From Streptomyces sp. CHD11 (GTDB lineage: Bacteria; Actinomycetota; Actinomycetes; Streptomycetales; Streptomycetaceae), in assembly GCF_018638295.1 (NCBI RefSeq), contig NZ_JABTTS010000005.1, positions 124,001 through 188,000 of the forward strand: a DNA stretch of 64,000 nt, in the 5' to 3' direction. Below the pieces are notes generated by a model. The model was not told where the DNA came from and searched no databases. It worked only from the letters and a program-made list of their open reading frames with translations. How positions within the stretch are numbered: position 1 is the stretch's first letter; each line of letters starts with the position of its first letter. Positions 17,566-27,362 of the stretch are shown here, one piece after another. A program made the translations under genes and the position numbers.

Positions 17566-18489
17566 ATGCGAAGTGAGCCCGTGGTCCAGGTGCAGGCCCT
17601 GGTGAAGCGGTACGGCACGAAGACCGCGGTGAACGGCCTCGACCTGGTGGCCCGGCAGGGCGTGACCGCCGTGCTCGGCCCCAACGGGGCGGGCAAGACG
17701 ACCACGGTCGAGACCTGCGAGGGGTACCGGCGGCCGGACTCCGGCACCGTGCGCGTCCTGGGCCTCGACCCGGTACGGCAGTCGGCGGAGCTGCGGCCCC
17801 GGGTCGGTGTGATGCTGCAGTCCGGCGGCGTCTACTCGGGCGCGCGCGCCGACGAGATGCTCCGGCACGTGGCGAGACTGCACGCCCATCCGCTGGACGT
17901 GGACGCGCTGATCGAGCGCCTGGGGCTCGGCTCCTGCGGCCGGACCTCCTACCGGCGGCTCTCCGGCGGCCAGCAGCAGCGGCTCGCGCTGGCGATGGCC
18001 GTGGTGGGGCGCCCCGAGCTGGTCTTCCTGGACGAGCCGACCGCCGGCCTCGACCCGCAGGCCCGCCGCGCCACCTGGGACCTGGTCCGGGACCTGCGCG
18101 ACGACGGCGTCTCCGTCATCCTCACCACCCACTACATGGACGAGGCCGAGCAGCTCGCCGGCGACGTGGCGATCATCGACGCCGGCCGGGTCATCGCCCA
18201 GGGCTCCCCGGAGGAGCTGTGCCGGGGCGGCGCCGAGAACACGCTCCGCTTCTCCGGCCGGCCGGGCCTGGACGTGGTCTCGCTGCTGAAGGCGCTGCCC
18301 GACGGCTCCACGGCCGCCGAGGTGACCGCGGGCTCGTACCGGGTCACCGGTGAGGTCGACCCGCAGCTGCTCGCCACGGTGACCTCGTGGTGCGCGCAGC
18401 ACGGGGTGATGCCGGACCGGATCTCGGTGGAACGGCACACCCTGGAAGACGCCTTCCTGGAACTGACGGGCAAGGAGCTGCGCTCATGA
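17566..18489 (+). CDS. ABC-2 type exporter, ATP-binding subunit
   Basis: A 307-residue DrrA/CcmA-like ATPase: Walker A GPNGAGKTT at 38-46, signature 'RLSGGQQQRLALAMAV' near 130, Walker B 'LVFLDEPTAGLDP', switch His in 'LTTHYMDEAE', and a C-terminal domain of about 80 residues ending 'LEDAFLELTGKELRS'. It pairs with the permease that follows and exports an unknown substrate; in streptomycetes this pair sits beside suf and ctaA. A leaderless start is likely. Its 3' end is repeated in degenerate form 92 bases downstream. Confidence 0.9.
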   Translation: MRSEPVVQVQALVKRYGTKTAVNGLDLVARQGVTAVLGPNGAGKTTTVETCEGYRRPDSGTVRVLGLDPVRQSAELRPRVGVMLQSGGVYSGARADEMLRHVARLHAHPLDVDALIERLGLGSCGRTSYRRLSGGQQQRLALAMAVVGRPELVFLDEPTAGLDPQARRATWDLVRDLRDDGVSVILTTHYMDEAEQLAGDVAIIDAGRVIAQGSPEELCRGGAENTLRFSGRPGLDVVSLLKALPDGSTAAEVTAGSYRVTGEVDPQLLATVTSWCAQHGVMPDRISVERHTLEDAFLELTGKELRS

Positions 18490-18581
18490 TGCGGGCCCGG
18501 ACACGAACCGGCCGGGGGTCCGGGCATCACGCCGCGGGACGACCCGGTCCCGAGACGACCGGCAAGGAGTTGCGCGCGTGA
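18465..18581 (+). repeat. Diverged 25-bp direct repeat of the ATPase 3' end
   Basis: The last 25 bases of the ATPase gene (18465-18489, encoding TGKELRS-stop) recur at 18557-18581 with 21 of 25 identities, encoding TGKELRA-stop in another frame. The second copy's TGA overlaps the permease GTG as GTGA, the arrangement expected of an original coupled gene pair. The 67 bases between the copies look like a later insertion. Confidence 0.75.
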
Positions 18582-19348
18582 CCGCTACCGGTACCTACTC
18601 ACCGAAGCCGGGCGCGGCACCCCTGGCCCGCATGATCGCCGCCCAGGCGGTGCTCGAGACCAAGATGCTGCTGCGCAACGGCGAGCAGCTGCTGCTGACG
18701 GTGATCATCCCCACGCTGCTGCTGGTGCTCTTCGGCACCGTCGACGTGGTGGACCTCGGCGAGGGCGAGGCGGTGGACTTCCTCGCCCCCGGCATCCTCG
18801 CCCTCGCGGTGATGTCGACGGCGTTCACCGGACAGGCCATCGCGACCGGCTTCGAGCGGCGGTACGGCGTGCTGAAGCGGCTGGCCTCCTCTCCGCTGCC
18901 GCGTTGGGGGCTGATGACCGCGAAGACGCTGTCCGTCCTGGTCACCGAGGTGCTCCAGGTGCTGCTGGTGACGGTCGTGGCCCTCGCGCTCGGCTGGTCC
19001 CCGCACGGTGATCCGCTGTCCGTGTTCCTGCTGCTGCTCCTGGGCACGGCCGCCTTCTCGGGGCTCGGTCTGCTGATGGCGGGCACGCTCAGGGCCGAGG
19101 CGACGCTGGCCGCCGCCAATCTGGTCTTCCTGCTGCTGCTCGTCGGCGGCGGGGTGGTCGTACCGCTGGACAGGTTCCCGGACGCGGCCCAGGACGTGCT
19201 CGGCCTGCTGCCCATCTCGGCCCTCTCGGAAGGGCTGCGGGACGTGCTCCAGCACGGGGCCGGGATGCCGTGGGGCAGCCTCGGGATCCTCGCCCTCTGG
19301 GCGGTCGCCGGGCTCGCGGCGGCCGGGAGGTACTTCCGGTGGGAGTAG
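18578..19348 (+). CDS. ABC-2 type exporter, permease subunit
   Basis: A 256-residue membrane protein with six predicted helices (first at about 36-56, last at about 238-254), typical of DrrB-like ABC-2 permeases; 'TGFERRYGVLKRLASSPLPR' is the conserved cytoplasmic loop. It starts with GTG after AAGGAG at good spacing, and that ribosome binding site is part of the repeat described for 18465-18581. It forms an exporter with the upstream ATPase. Confidence 0.9.
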   Translation: MTATGTYSPKPGAAPLARMIAAQAVLETKMLLRNGEQLLLTVIIPTLLLVLFGTVDVVDLGEGEAVDFLAPGILALAVMSTAFTGQAIATGFERRYGVLKRLASSPLPRWGLMTAKTLSVLVTEVLQVLLVTVVALALGWSPHGDPLSVFLLLLLGTAAFSGLGLLMAGTLRAEATLAAANLVFLLLLVGGGVVVPLDRFPDAAQDVLGLLPISALSEGLRDVLQHGAGMPWGSLGILALWAVAGLAAAGRYFRWE

Positions 19349-19397
19349 CCGGGACGCCCGGGACGGACCCTCGTGAAAGCGTGCACAAGCGGCGCCC

Positions 19398-19403
19398 TAC
19401 GAT
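19398..19403 (+). promoter_or_regulatory. -10 hexamer TACGAT, leaderless ctaA
   Basis: TACGAT ends 6 bases before the GTG of ctaA, with no Shine-Dalgarno sequence between. A poor -35 (TGAAAG) lies 18 bases upstream. Confidence 0.5.
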
Positions 19404-19409
19404 GGGCGG

Positions 19410-20429
19410 GTGCCGAACGTGACCCGCGCCGACGCCCAGGCGGCCCTGCGCAATCCCCTCGCCTTCATCGCCGCACGCTGGACCCCGGACCCCCGGACCG
19501 TCCGCCGGGCGGCCCTCTCCGCTCTCGCCATGGCGGTGCTCATCGTGGTCACCGGCGGTGCCGTCCGGCTCACCGGGTCCGGCCTGGGATGCCCGACCTG
19601 GCCCAAGTGCACCGACGACTCGCTCGTCAACACCTCGGAGATGGGCCTGCACGGCGTCATCGAGTTCGGCAACCGCCTGCTGACGTACGTACTGTGTGCC
19701 GCCGTCGGCTGGGCGATCGTCGCCGCGCGCTCCCAGAAGCCGTTCCGGCGCGGCCTGACCCGGCTGGGCTGGGCGCAGTTCTGGATCGTCATGGGCAACG
19801 CGGTCCTCGGCGGCATCGTGGTCCTGGTCGGCCTGAACCCGTACACGGTCGCGGCCCACTTCCTGCTCTCCTCGGCGCTGATCGCGGTCGCCGCGGTGAT
19901 GTGGCAGCGCGTCCGCGAGGGCGACGGGGAACCCCGTCCGCTGGTCGGCCCGGCCGTGCGGCAGCTGGTGTGGTTCCTGGTGGCCGCCACCGTGCTGCTG
20001 ATCGCCGTCGGCACGGTGGTCACCGGCGCGGGTCCGCACGCGGGTGACTCCAGCGAGGTCGAGCGGATACCGCTGGACTGGGAGACGGTCAGCAAGCTGC
20101 ACGCCGTACTGGCGTGGATCGTGGTGACGCTGACGTTCGCGCTGTGGTTCGTCCTGAAGGCGGTCGACGCCCCCAGGGCTCCGCTGGCCCGCACCCGCGA
20201 ACTGTTCCTGATCCTGCTCGCCCAGGGCGCCATCGGCTACGTCCAGTACTTCACCGACCTCCCCGAGGTCCTGGTCGGCCTGCACATGTTCGGCTCGTGC
20301 GTGATGTGGATCTGGGTGGTGCGGGTCCTGCTGTCGCTGCGCGAGCGCCCGGAGGCCACGACCCCGGACGCCCTCGTGCCACCCGCTCAGGAGCCGGCCA
20401 CCAGCGCGTCGATCGCCGGCCCGAGGTAG
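19410..20429 (+). CDS. ctaA: Heme A synthase
   Basis: A 339-residue membrane enzyme with eight helices that oxidises heme O to heme A for cytochrome aa3 oxidase. Visible hallmarks are the extracytoplasmic cysteine pair C61/C67 ('GLGCPTWPKC'), the 'HGVIEFGNR' motif with heme-ligand His81 and catalytic Glu85, and further His in 'AAHFLLSS', 'SKLHAVLAW' and 'GLHMFGS'. The partner gene ctaB lies 2.3 kb away on the other strand. The 3' end overlaps the convergent nucleotidyltransferase gene by 43 bases. Confidence 0.93.
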   Translation: MPNVTRADAQAALRNPLAFIAARWTPDPRTVRRAALSALAMAVLIVVTGGAVRLTGSGLGCPTWPKCTDDSLVNTSEMGLHGVIEFGNRLLTYVLCAAVGWAIVAARSQKPFRRGLTRLGWAQFWIVMGNAVLGGIVVLVGLNPYTVAAHFLLSSALIAVAAVMWQRVREGDGEPRPLVGPAVRQLVWFLVAATVLLIAVGTVVTGAGPHAGDSSEVERIPLDWETVSKLHAVLAWIVVTLTFALWFVLKAVDAPRAPLARTRELFLILLAQGAIGYVQYFTDLPEVLVGLHMFGSCVMWIWVVRVLLSLRERPEATTPDALVPPAQEPATSASIAGPR

Positions 20430-21136
20430 GCCCGGGTCAGGCGGGCCCGGCGCCGTACCCGGTCCCCGGCCGGCGGCGCGGTGTCGTCGTAGCGCCGCCT
20501 TCTGATGTCGTCGACGACCTCGCCGGGCGCACCGGGGCCGGGCAGCACGTCCAGCGCCTCCCGCTCGGAGATCAGGCGGCCCTCACGCAGCGTGACGGTG
20601 GCACGGGCGAAGGTCGGCAGGCCCAGGTCGACCCACACGTCCTGCGTCCAGTGGGCGGTCCGGTCCACCTCCCGCCGCCAGAAGTCACGCTGGTCGCGCA
20701 CCACGAACGCGGCGAGTTCACCGTCCGGCACCGGCGGCAGTACGTCCGCGGGCGGCACCCCGCGCAGGACGCGGCCGAAGGCGTGCAGTTCGGTCCGGGT
20801 GACGGGAGTGACGGGGCGCTTGAACAGCTGCGCGTGCGCCCAGGTGGGATGGCGCCGCCCGGCGCCCGCCGCGGTGTCCGGGGTGAGGTAGGTGCAGTGG
20901 AGCCGGTCGGCGAGCGGCTCGGCCCGTAGCCGGGCGTGCAGCAGCGCGATCCGCCACACCGTCCGCGGGCCGACCGGATGGTCCGGGACCGCGATCAGGT
21001 CCAGGTCGCTGCGGCCCTCCACATAGTCGCCCCCGGCCGGCGAGCCGTGCGCCCATACGGCGACGGGGCCGAGCGGCGCCAGGCCGTCGAGGAAGCGGGC
21101 GAGCAGGGCGTCGGTCGGCATCGGCCCCGTCTTCAC
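20387..21136 (-). CDS. Nucleotidyltransferase-domain protein (aminoglycoside adenylyltransferase-like)
   Basis: A 249-residue protein with the Pol-beta nucleotidyltransferase signature 'HGSPAGGDYVEGRSDLDLIAV' (about 30-50), in which GS and DxD bind nucleotide and magnesium. The C-terminal helical half resembles AadA-like adenylyltransferases but a resistance role cannot be claimed. The GTG at 21136 is supported by GGAG six bases upstream; an ATG five codons later is possible. The gene converges on ctaA and overlaps its last 43 bases, so the two transcripts can form antisense pairs. Confidence 0.75.
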   Translation of the reverse strand: MKTGPMPTDALLARFLDGLAPLGPVAVWAHGSPAGGDYVEGRSDLDLIAVPDHPVGPRTVWRIALLHARLRAEPLADRLHCTYLTPDTAAGAGRRHPTWAHAQLFKRPVTPVTRTELHAFGRVLRGVPPADVLPPVPDGELAAFVVRDQRDFWRREVDRTAHWTQDVWVDLGLPTFARATVTLREGRLISEREALDVLPGPGAPGEVVDDIRRRRYDDTAPPAGDRVRRRARLTRAYLGPAIDALVAGS

Positions 21137-21162
21137 CGCTCACTCCAGCCCGTACACCCCGC

Positions 21163-22269
21163 TCACCCCAGCCCGTACACCCTGCCCGCGTTTCCCGAAG
21201 CGATCATGCGGGCCACCCGCCGGGCGTCGTCCGGCGACCACGCGCCCTCGGCCACCCAGGTGCCGAGCACCCGGCCGAGTGCCTCACGGAACAGGTGCGC
21301 GCCGACCACGTGCAGCTCGGGCAGACCGCGGGCGCCGGTGGAGAAGAGGATCTTGCCGAAGGGGGCGAGCTCCAGGATCTCCGCGAGGACGGTCGCCGCG
21401 CGGGCGCCGGTGCGGACCAGCGCGGCCCCGCAGTCCGCGTGGACGTGCGGGAAGACACCGGCGAGATGGGCGGCGTGGCGGTGGTACGGGTAGCCGTGCA
21501 GCAGCACGAGGTCGGTGCCGAGGCCCGCGGTGGCCCGGACGAAGTCGGTGAGCAGGACCGGGTCGGTGCGGTCGACGCGGGCGCCCGGCGCGCCGAGCCC
21601 GGCGTGGAGCTGGAGGGGCCGGCCCGAGGCCACGGCGACCCACAGCAGATGCCGCAGCAGCACCGGGTCGCTCAGCCGGCCCCCTGGCCTGCGCCCGGCC
21701 AGCCAGCGCCCCGCCGCGCCGCGCACCTCCCCCGGCCCGGGCGGGTCGGGGGCGAGCGCCAGACCGTGCCGCAGGCCGGCGACGGAGGTGAAGGCGACCG
21801 CGTGCGCGGCGGCCGCGTGCACGGACTCGGCGAGGTTGGCGAGGAAGGACGCGACGGTGCCGGAGGTGTCGGCGACCTGTTCGGCCAGCTGTTCGAGGCG
21901 GATGATCTCGTGCGCGTCGGCCTCGCCCGCCCGCCCCAGCTCGGCGGGCCCGGTGAGGTCGCCGGGCAGCCCCGTGTCCACCAGGTAGGCGGTGATCCCG
22001 CTGCCCCGCAGCAGCCGCCGCCCGGCCTCCATCACGCCCAGCTCACGGCGCCGGGCGAGATACCGGGCGGGCGGGCAGTGCGGCTCCAGGCCGAGCAGCG
22101 GCGGGCACCAGCGCCGTACGGCGAACCCGGTCTGGGTGTCGAAGAGGGTGGTGCCGGGGGCGGGTGGCCCCTCGGTGCGGGCGAGCTGGGCCTCGAAGGT
22201 GCCGAGGCCCAGCTCCGTGCGGAGTACGCCGTGGCAGTACTGGTCCACGAGGGACGGCGGGTCGATCAT
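21163..22269 (-). CDS. Amidohydrolase_2/FluG-like protein with degenerate metal site
   Basis: A 368-residue TIM-barrel protein of the amidohydrolase family resembling FluG N-terminal domains. The usual N-terminal metal motif D-x-H-x-H reads 'VDQYCHGV' (first His replaced by Tyr), and the C-terminal catalytic 'S-T-D-A' reads 'FSTGARGLPE' (Asp replaced by Gly). 'LQLHAGLG' and 'LLHGYPYHRHAAHLAG' are retained. It may be a non-hydrolytic or altered enzyme. The ATG has GGAGAG and GGAG close upstream. A 26-base gap to the nucleotidyltransferase gene suggests co-transcription. Confidence 0.75.
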   Translation of the reverse strand: MIDPPSLVDQYCHGVLRTELGLGTFEAQLARTEGPPAPGTTLFDTQTGFAVRRWCPPLLGLEPHCPPARYLARRRELGVMEAGRRLLRGSGITAYLVDTGLPGDLTGPAELGRAGEADAHEIIRLEQLAEQVADTSGTVASFLANLAESVHAAAAHAVAFTSVAGLRHGLALAPDPPGPGEVRGAAGRWLAGRRPGGRLSDPVLLRHLLWVAVASGRPLQLHAGLGAPGARVDRTDPVLLTDFVRATAGLGTDLVLLHGYPYHRHAAHLAGVFPHVHADCGAALVRTGARAATVLAEILELAPFGKILFSTGARGLPELHVVGAHLFREALGRVLGTWVAEGAWSPDDARRVARMIASGNAGRVYGLG

Positions 22270-22353
22270 CTCCGGACTCTCCCCGTGTGGACGCTGTCAC
22301 TGCCTACAGGTCCTAACGGGTGAACCGGTCAGTAGGTGTTGCCCGGAGCGGCT

Positions 22354-22686
22354 TCAGCCGTTGGAAGGGCCGCCGACCTGGATGCCCGCCATGCGGCTCC
22401 ACTCGTACGGACCCGTCCTCACCTTCGCCGCGAAGTCGCCGTCGAAGTCCTCGTGGACGGTGATGCCCGCCTTCTCGGCGGACTGCCGCGCGATCTCCGT
22501 GGAGGGCGCGACGAGGTCGCCCCACGCGCCGTCCTCGCCCACCAGGACGATCCGGGCGCCGCGCTGTCCGAGGTACTGGATCTTCCCCTCGGCGCCGCCG
22601 TGCGCCCCGGCGAAGCCGCCGATCTGCTGGGCGAGCCGGGCCGCCTTCTTCCCTGCCTTCGGGTCCACCTGCTGCGTGTCTGCCAT
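22354..22686 (-). CDS. Conserved hypothetical protein (110 aa)
   Basis: A 110-residue soluble alpha/beta protein: 'AARLAQQIGGFAGAHGGAE', 'ARIVLVGEDGAWGDLVAPST', 'AGITVHEDFDGDF'. I recognise no catalytic motif or named family; the distribution in streptomycetes is an impression only. The ATG lies 7 bases after a TAGCAT box with no Shine-Dalgarno sequence, so leaderless expression from its own promoter is likely. Confidence 0.7.
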   Translation of the reverse strand: MADTQQVDPKAGKKAARLAQQIGGFAGAHGGAEGKIQYLGQRGARIVLVGEDGAWGDLVAPSTEIARQSAEKAGITVHEDFDGDFAAKVRTGPYEWSRMAGIQVGGPSNG

Positions 22687-22693
22687 GACCAGG

Positions 22694-22699
22694 ATGCTA
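22694..22699 (-). promoter_or_regulatory. -10 hexamer TAGCAT, leaderless start
   Basis: On the minus strand TAGCAT ends 7 bases before the ATG at 22686; a weak TCGCCG lies 17 bases upstream as a possible -35. Confidence 0.45.
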
Positions 22700-22779
22700 C
22701 CGACGGGTAGAGCGGACGGCGACGGGCGGGGTCCGTGGCCTTGGCCACGCACCCCGCCCGAGCGGCGGTCCGGCTGCGG

Positions 22780-23727
22780 CTACCGCAGGAACGGGTCCAC
22801 CGCGACGGCCACGAAGAGCAGCGACACATAGGTGATGGACCAGTGGAACAGGCGCATCTCCTTGAGCTTCCCGCCCGTCACCTCGGCCTTCGCGCGGTGG
22901 AGCAGCGCGTGGGCCTCCCACAGCCACCAGCCGCCCGCCGCGAGGGCGACGGCCGTGTAGAACCAGCCGGTGTAGCCGAGCGGAGTGAGCAGCAGCGACA
23001 CCCCGACCATGACCCAGCTGTAGAGCACGATCTGTTTGGCGACGGCCTTGTTCCCGGCGACGACCGGCAGCATCGGCACGCCGACGCGCGCGTAGTCGTC
23101 CTTCACCTTCATCGACAGCGGCCAGTAGTGCGGCGGCGTCCAGAAGAAGATGACGAGGAAGAGGATGACCGGGGCCCACGCCATCGAGTCGGTGACGGCG
23201 GACCAGCCGATCAGTACCGGCATACAGCCGGCGATGCCGCCCCAGACGATGTTCTGCGACGTACGGCGCTTGAGGATCATCGTGTAGACGACGACGTAGA
23301 AGAGGAGCGCGCCGAGGGAGAGCCAGGCCGACAGCCAGTTGACGGTGAGGCCGAAGAGCAGGGTCGACACGACCGCGAGGGCGATACCGAAGGCGAGGCA
23401 CTCGCGCGGGCCGACCATGCCGGTCACCAGCGGACGCTGCGAGGTGCGGTCCATCAGCGCGTCGATGTCGCGGTCGATGTACATGTTCAGCGCGTTGGCG
23501 CCGCCCGCGGACAGGTAGCCGCCGACGCAGGTCAGCAACACCAGCTTCAGGTCGGGCACACCCCGCTGCGCCAGGAACATCACCGGGACCGTGGTGATGA
23601 GCAGCAACTCGATGATCCGCGGCTTGGTGAGCGCCACAAAGGCCATCACACGGGCCCCGAACGGCCGGTGGGCAGTGCTCCGACTGGTCCCCAGCACCCC
23701 GGCTGGACGGGATTCAACGGCCGTCAC
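22780..23727 (-). CDS. ctaB: Protoheme IX farnesyltransferase (heme O synthase)
   Basis: A 315-residue UbiA-superfamily membrane enzyme that farnesylates heme B to heme O, the substrate of CtaA. The first Asp-rich motif is '[20 protein letters not shown]' and the second '[14 protein letters not shown]'; about nine membrane helices follow '[20 protein letters not shown]'. The frame stays open far upstream, but a GTG at 23727 is the real start: AGGGG lies 5 bases before it, and the upstream reading is antisense to transketolase. Confidence 0.92.
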   Translation of the reverse strand: MTAVESRPAGVLGTSRSTAHRPFGARVMAFVALTKPRIIELLLITTVPVMFLAQRGVPDLKLVLLTCVGGYLSAGGANALNMYIDRDIDALMDRTSQRPLVTGMVGPRECLAFGIALAVVSTLLFGLTVNWLSAWLSLGALLFYVVVYTMILKRRTSQNIVWGGIAGCMPVLIGWSAVTDSMAWAPVILFLVIFFWTPPHYWPLSMKVKDDYARVGVPMLPVVAGNKAVAKQIVLYSWVMVGVSLLLTPLGYTGWFYTAVALAAGGWWLWEAHALLHRAKAEVTGGKLKEMRLFHWSITYVSLLFVAVAVDPFLR

Positions 23728-24099
23728 GTACACCCCTACAGAGACATCCCAGCAAGCCTCCCCAGGTGAAGCGGGGGTAAGGACTCGCGCGTACCACGCC
23801 ACTGTAGACGTTGCCCAGACCCGGATATTCGCGGGGGTCGGCCCGTGTTGGAAGGTGCCTTCCCCGGCGGTTCGGACGGGGCCCTCCGAGGTGCGTCCGG
23901 GGGCTCGATTGAGCACCCGGATGAGCGGCTCCGTATTCATCTGCCGAACGCGGAAACCCGCACTCGGCAGGCGGATCCGAAAAGGTGCCCGCACTCTGGA
24001 ATGACCTGGAAAAACGCCTGTCCTACGGGGGTAGGCTCGACCACGCCGGTGGGCAGTCACCGGCATCCGAATCCATGTGGAGAGGAGCCCTGACTCAGG
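23728..24099. other. Divergent control region between ctaB and tkt
   Basis: 372 bases without a credible gene. It must hold the promoters of ctaB (leftward) and the tkt operon (rightward). A possible tkt -10 is TAGGCT at 24032-24037, giving a leader of about 60 bases, but no good -35 matches it. No clear terminator or operator palindrome is seen. Confidence 0.5.
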
Positions 24100-26205
24100 G
24101 TGAGCACAAAGCCGACCACCACAGACCTCGAGTGGACCGAGTTGGACCAGCGGGCCGTCGACACCGCCCGCGTCCTGGCCGCCGATGCCGTACAGAAGGT
24201 CGGTAACGGCCATCCGGGTACGGCGATGAGCCTGGCACCTGCCGCGTACACCCTCTTCCAGAAGGTGATGCGGCACGACCCGGCGGACGCCGACTGGGTC
24301 GGGCGCGACCGTTTCGTGCTGTCCGCCGGGCACTCGTCCCTGACCCTGTACACCCAGCTCTACCTGGCCGGCTTCGGCCTGGAGCTGGACGACCTGAAGG
24401 CGTTCCGCACCTGGGGTTCGAAGACCCCGGGCCACCCGGAGTACGGCCACACCACGGGTGTGGAGACCACGACCGGCCCGCTGGGCCAGGGTGTCGCGAA
24501 CGCGGTGGGCATGGCGATGGCCGCCCGCTACGAGCGCGGCCTGTTCGACCCGGAGGCCGCCGAGGGCGAGTCCCCGTTCGACCACTTCGTGTACTGCATC
24601 GCCGGTGACGGCTGCCTCCAGGAGGGCATCTCCGCCGAGGCGTCCTCGATGGCCGGGCACCAGAAGCTGGGCAACCTGGTCCTGCTGTGGGACGACAACC
24701 ACATCTCGATCGAGGGCGACACCGAGACGGCCGTCTCCGAGGACACCGTCAAGCGGTACGAGGCGTACGGCTGGCACGTGCAGCGGGTCGCCCCGAAGCC
24801 GGACGGCGACCTGGACCCGCACGCGCTCCACGACGCGATCGAGGAGGCGAAGAAGGTCACGGACCGCCCGTCCTTCATCGCCATGCGCTCGATCATCGCC
24901 TGGCCCGCCCCGAACGCGCAGAACACCGAGGCCGCGCACGGCTCGGCGCTGGGCGACGACGAGGTCGCGGCCACCAAGCGGGTACTGGGCTTCGACCCCG
25001 AGCAGTCGTTCGAGGTGACCGACGAGGTCATCGGCCACACCCGCAAGGCGCTGGAGCGGGGCGAGGCGGCCCGCGCGGTGTGGGAGAAGTCCTACCAGCA
25101 GTGGCGGGACAACAACCCGGAGCGTGCCGCCGAGTACGACCGGATCGCCGCGGGCGACCTGCCGGCGGGCTGGCAGGAGTCCATCCCGGTGTTCGAGCCG
25201 GGCAAGGGCGTCGCCACCCGTGCCGCGTCCGGCAAGGTGCTCCAGGCGCTCGGCGCGGTGGTCCCGGAGCTGTGGGGCGGCTCGGCCGACCTGGCGGGCT
25301 CCAACAACACCACGATCGACAAGACGTCGTCGTTCCTCCCGGCCGGCAACCCGCTGCCCGAGGCGGACCCGTACGGCCGCACGATCCACTTCGGCATCCG
25401 TGAGCACGCGATGGCCGCCCAGATGAACGGCATCGCGCTGCACGGCAACACCCGTATCTACGGCGGCACCTTCCTGGTGTTCTCCGACTACATGCGCAAC
25501 GCGGTGCGGCTGTCGGCGCTGATGCACCTGCCGGTGACGTACGTGTGGACGCACGACTCCATCGGTCTGGGCGAGGACGGACCGACGCACCAGCCGGTGG
25601 AGCACCTGGCGGCGCTGCGTGCCATTCCGGGGCTGAACGTCGTCCGCCCGGCGGACGCCAACGAGACCGCGATCGTCTGGCGGGAGATCCTCACCCGCTG
25701 GACGAAGGAGTTCGGCAAGGGCGCCCCGCACGGTCTGGCGCTGACCCGTCAGGGCGTGCCGACGTACGAGCCGAACGAGGACGCGGCGCGCGGCGGCTAC
25801 GTGCTGTTCGAGGCCGAGGGCGGTGAGCCCGAGGTCATCCTGATCGCGACCGGCTCCGAGGTCCACGTGGCCGTCGGGGCACGCGAGCGGCTGCAGGCCG
25901 ACGGTGTGCCCACGCGCGTGGTGTCGATGCCGTCCGTGGAGTGGTTCGAGGAGCAGGACCAGGGGTACCGGGACAGCGTCCTGCCGCCCTCCGTGAGGGC
26001 GCGGGTGGCTGTCGAGGCGGGGATCGGCCTCACCTGGCACAGGTTCGTCGGGGACACCGGCCGGATCGTGTCCCTGGAGCACTTCGGTGCCTCCGCCGAC
26101 GGCAAGGTGCTGTTCGAGGAGTTCGGCTTCACCGCCGAGAACGTGGCCGCCGTCGCGCGGACTGTACTTGATTCAACTACTGGGATTGCCGCAGCCCAGC
26201 GCTGA
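24100..26205 (+). CDS. tkt: Transketolase
   Basis: A 701-residue thiamine diphosphate enzyme of the non-oxidative pentose phosphate pathway. The ThDP motif runs from GDG (169-171, '[14 protein letters not shown]') to the terminal Asn200 ('LLWDDN'). His38 ('GNGHPG'), '[14 protein letters not shown]' and the '[17 protein letters not shown]' segment with the catalytic Glu region are present. The GTG start follows AGGAG by 12 bases, slightly long. It leads the tkt-tal-zwf-opcA-pgl gene set. Confidence 0.95.
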   Translation: MSTKPTTTDLEWTELDQRAVDTARVLAADAVQKVGNGHPGTAMSLAPAAYTLFQKVMRHDPADADWVGRDRFVLSAGHSSLTLYTQLYLAGFGLELDDLKAFRTWGSKTPGHPEYGHTTGVETTTGPLGQGVANAVGMAMAARYERGLFDPEAAEGESPFDHFVYCIAGDGCLQEGISAEASSMAGHQKLGNLVLLWDDNHISIEGDTETAVSEDTVKRYEAYGWHVQRVAPKPDGDLDPHALHDAIEEAKKVTDRPSFIAMRSIIAWPAPNAQNTEAAHGSALGDDEVAATKRVLGFDPEQSFEVTDEVIGHTRKALERGEAARAVWEKSYQQWRDNNPERAAEYDRIAAGDLPAGWQESIPVFEPGKGVATRAASGKVLQALGAVVPELWGGSADLAGSNNTTIDKTSSFLPAGNPLPEADPYGRTIHFGIREHAMAAQMNGIALHGNTRIYGGTFLVFSDYMRNAVRLSALMHLPVTYVWTHDSIGLGEDGPTHQPVEHLAALRAIPGLNVVRPADANETAIVWREILTRWTKEFGKGAPHGLALTRQGVPTYEPNEDAARGGYVLFEAEGGEPEVILIATGSEVHVAVGARERLQADGVPTRVVSMPSVEWFEEQDQGYRDSVLPPSVRARVAVEAGIGLTWHRFVGDTGRIVSLEHFGASADGKVLFEEFGFTAENVAAVARTVLDSTTGIAAAQR

Positions 26206-26239
26206 CGCCCATATACGACACGTAGGAGATGGAATTTCC

Positions 26240-27358
26240 ATGACAGACGCATTGAAGCGCCTTTCCGACGAGGGCGTCGCGATCTGGCTGGACGACCTGT
26301 CGCGCAAGCGCATCACGTCCGGCAATCTCGCCGAGCTGATGGACCAGCAGCACGTCGTGGGCGTCACCACCAACCCGACGATCTTCCAGAAGGCGATCTC
26401 CGAGGGCGACGGCTACGACACGCAGCTGACCGACCTCGCCGCCCGCAAGGTCACCGTCGAAGAGGCCGTCCGCATGATCACCACGGCGGACGTCCGCGAC
26501 GCCGCCGACATCCTGCGCCCGGTCTTCGACGCCACCGGTGGCCAGGACGGCCGGGTCTCGATCGAGGTCGACCCGCGGCTGGCGCACAACACCCGTTCGA
26601 CGGTGGCCGAGGCCAAGCAGCTTGCCTGGCTGGTGGACCGGCCCAACACGCTGATCAAGATCCCGGCGACCGAGGCCGGTATCCCGGCCATCGCCGAGAC
26701 CATCGGCCTGGGTATCAGCGTCAACGTCACGCTGATCTTCTCCCTGGAGCGCTACCGCAAGGTCATGGACGCGTTCCTGACCGGTCTGGAGAAGGCGAAG
26801 GAGCGCGGTCTGGACCTGTCGAAGATCCACTCCGTGGCGTCCTTCTTCGTGTCCCGCGTGGACACCGAGATCGACAAGCGCATCGACGCGCTGGGCACCG
26901 ACGAGGCCGAGGCGCTGCGCGGCAAGGCCGCGATCGCCAACGCGCGTCTGGCCTACCAGGCGTACGAGGAGGTCTTCTCCTCGGACCGCTGGAGCGCGCT
27001 GGAGCGCGCCGGCGCCAACAAGCAGCGTCCGCTGTGGGCGTCGACCGGTGTGAAGGACAAGGCCTACAAGGCCACCATGTACGTCGACGAGCTGGTGGCG
27101 CCGAACACGGTGAACACCATGCCCGAGGCGACGCTGTACGCCACCGAGGAGCAGGGCGAGATCCGGGGCGACGCCGTCCGCGGCACCTACGAGCAGGCGC
27201 GCGCCGACCTCGACGCGGTCGAGGCGCTCGGCATCGCGTACGACGACGTGGTGCAGCTGCTCGAGGACGAGGGCGTCGACAAGTTCGAGGCCTCCTGGAA
27301 CGACCTGCTGAAGTCGACCGAGGCCGAGCTGCAGCGCCTCGCCCCCTCGGAGGGCTGA
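26240..27358 (+). CDS. tal: Transaldolase
   Basis: A 372-residue transaldolase of the long actinobacterial type. The Schiff-base lysine is K140 in '[12 protein letters not shown]', with '[13 protein letters not shown]' (41-53) and '[13 protein letters not shown]' typical of the family. It starts with ATG after TAGGAGATGG, 34 bases beyond tkt, and its last codons contain the ribosome binding site of zwf. Confidence 0.95.
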   Translation: MTDALKRLSDEGVAIWLDDLSRKRITSGNLAELMDQQHVVGVTTNPTIFQKAISEGDGYDTQLTDLAARKVTVEEAVRMITTADVRDAADILRPVFDATGGQDGRVSIEVDPRLAHNTRSTVAEAKQLAWLVDRPNTLIKIPATEAGIPAIAETIGLGISVNVTLIFSLERYRKVMDAFLTGLEKAKERGLDLSKIHSVASFFVSRVDTEIDKRIDALGTDEAEALRGKAAIANARLAYQAYEEVFSSDRWSALERAGANKQRPLWASTGVKDKAYKATMYVDELVAPNTVNTMPEATLYATEEQGEIRGDAVRGTYEQARADLDAVEALGIAYDDVVQLLEDEGVDKFEASWNDLLKSTEAELQRLAPSEG

Positions 27359-27362
27359 AACC

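Noticed and set aside
18387..18581. 64-codon open frame bridging the ABC ATPase and permease genes
   Set aside because: It overlaps the ATPase in another frame and ends as a degenerate copy of the ATPase tail; better explained as a duplication footprint.
20387..21136. Aminoglycoside resistance gene
   Set aside because: The nucleotidyltransferase signature is clear but general; nothing in sequence or context supports antibiotic modification.
23728..26082. Upstream 785 codons in frame with ctaB on the minus strand
   Set aside because: They are antisense to transketolase, and a good ribosome binding site and family N-terminus fix the ctaB start at 23727.
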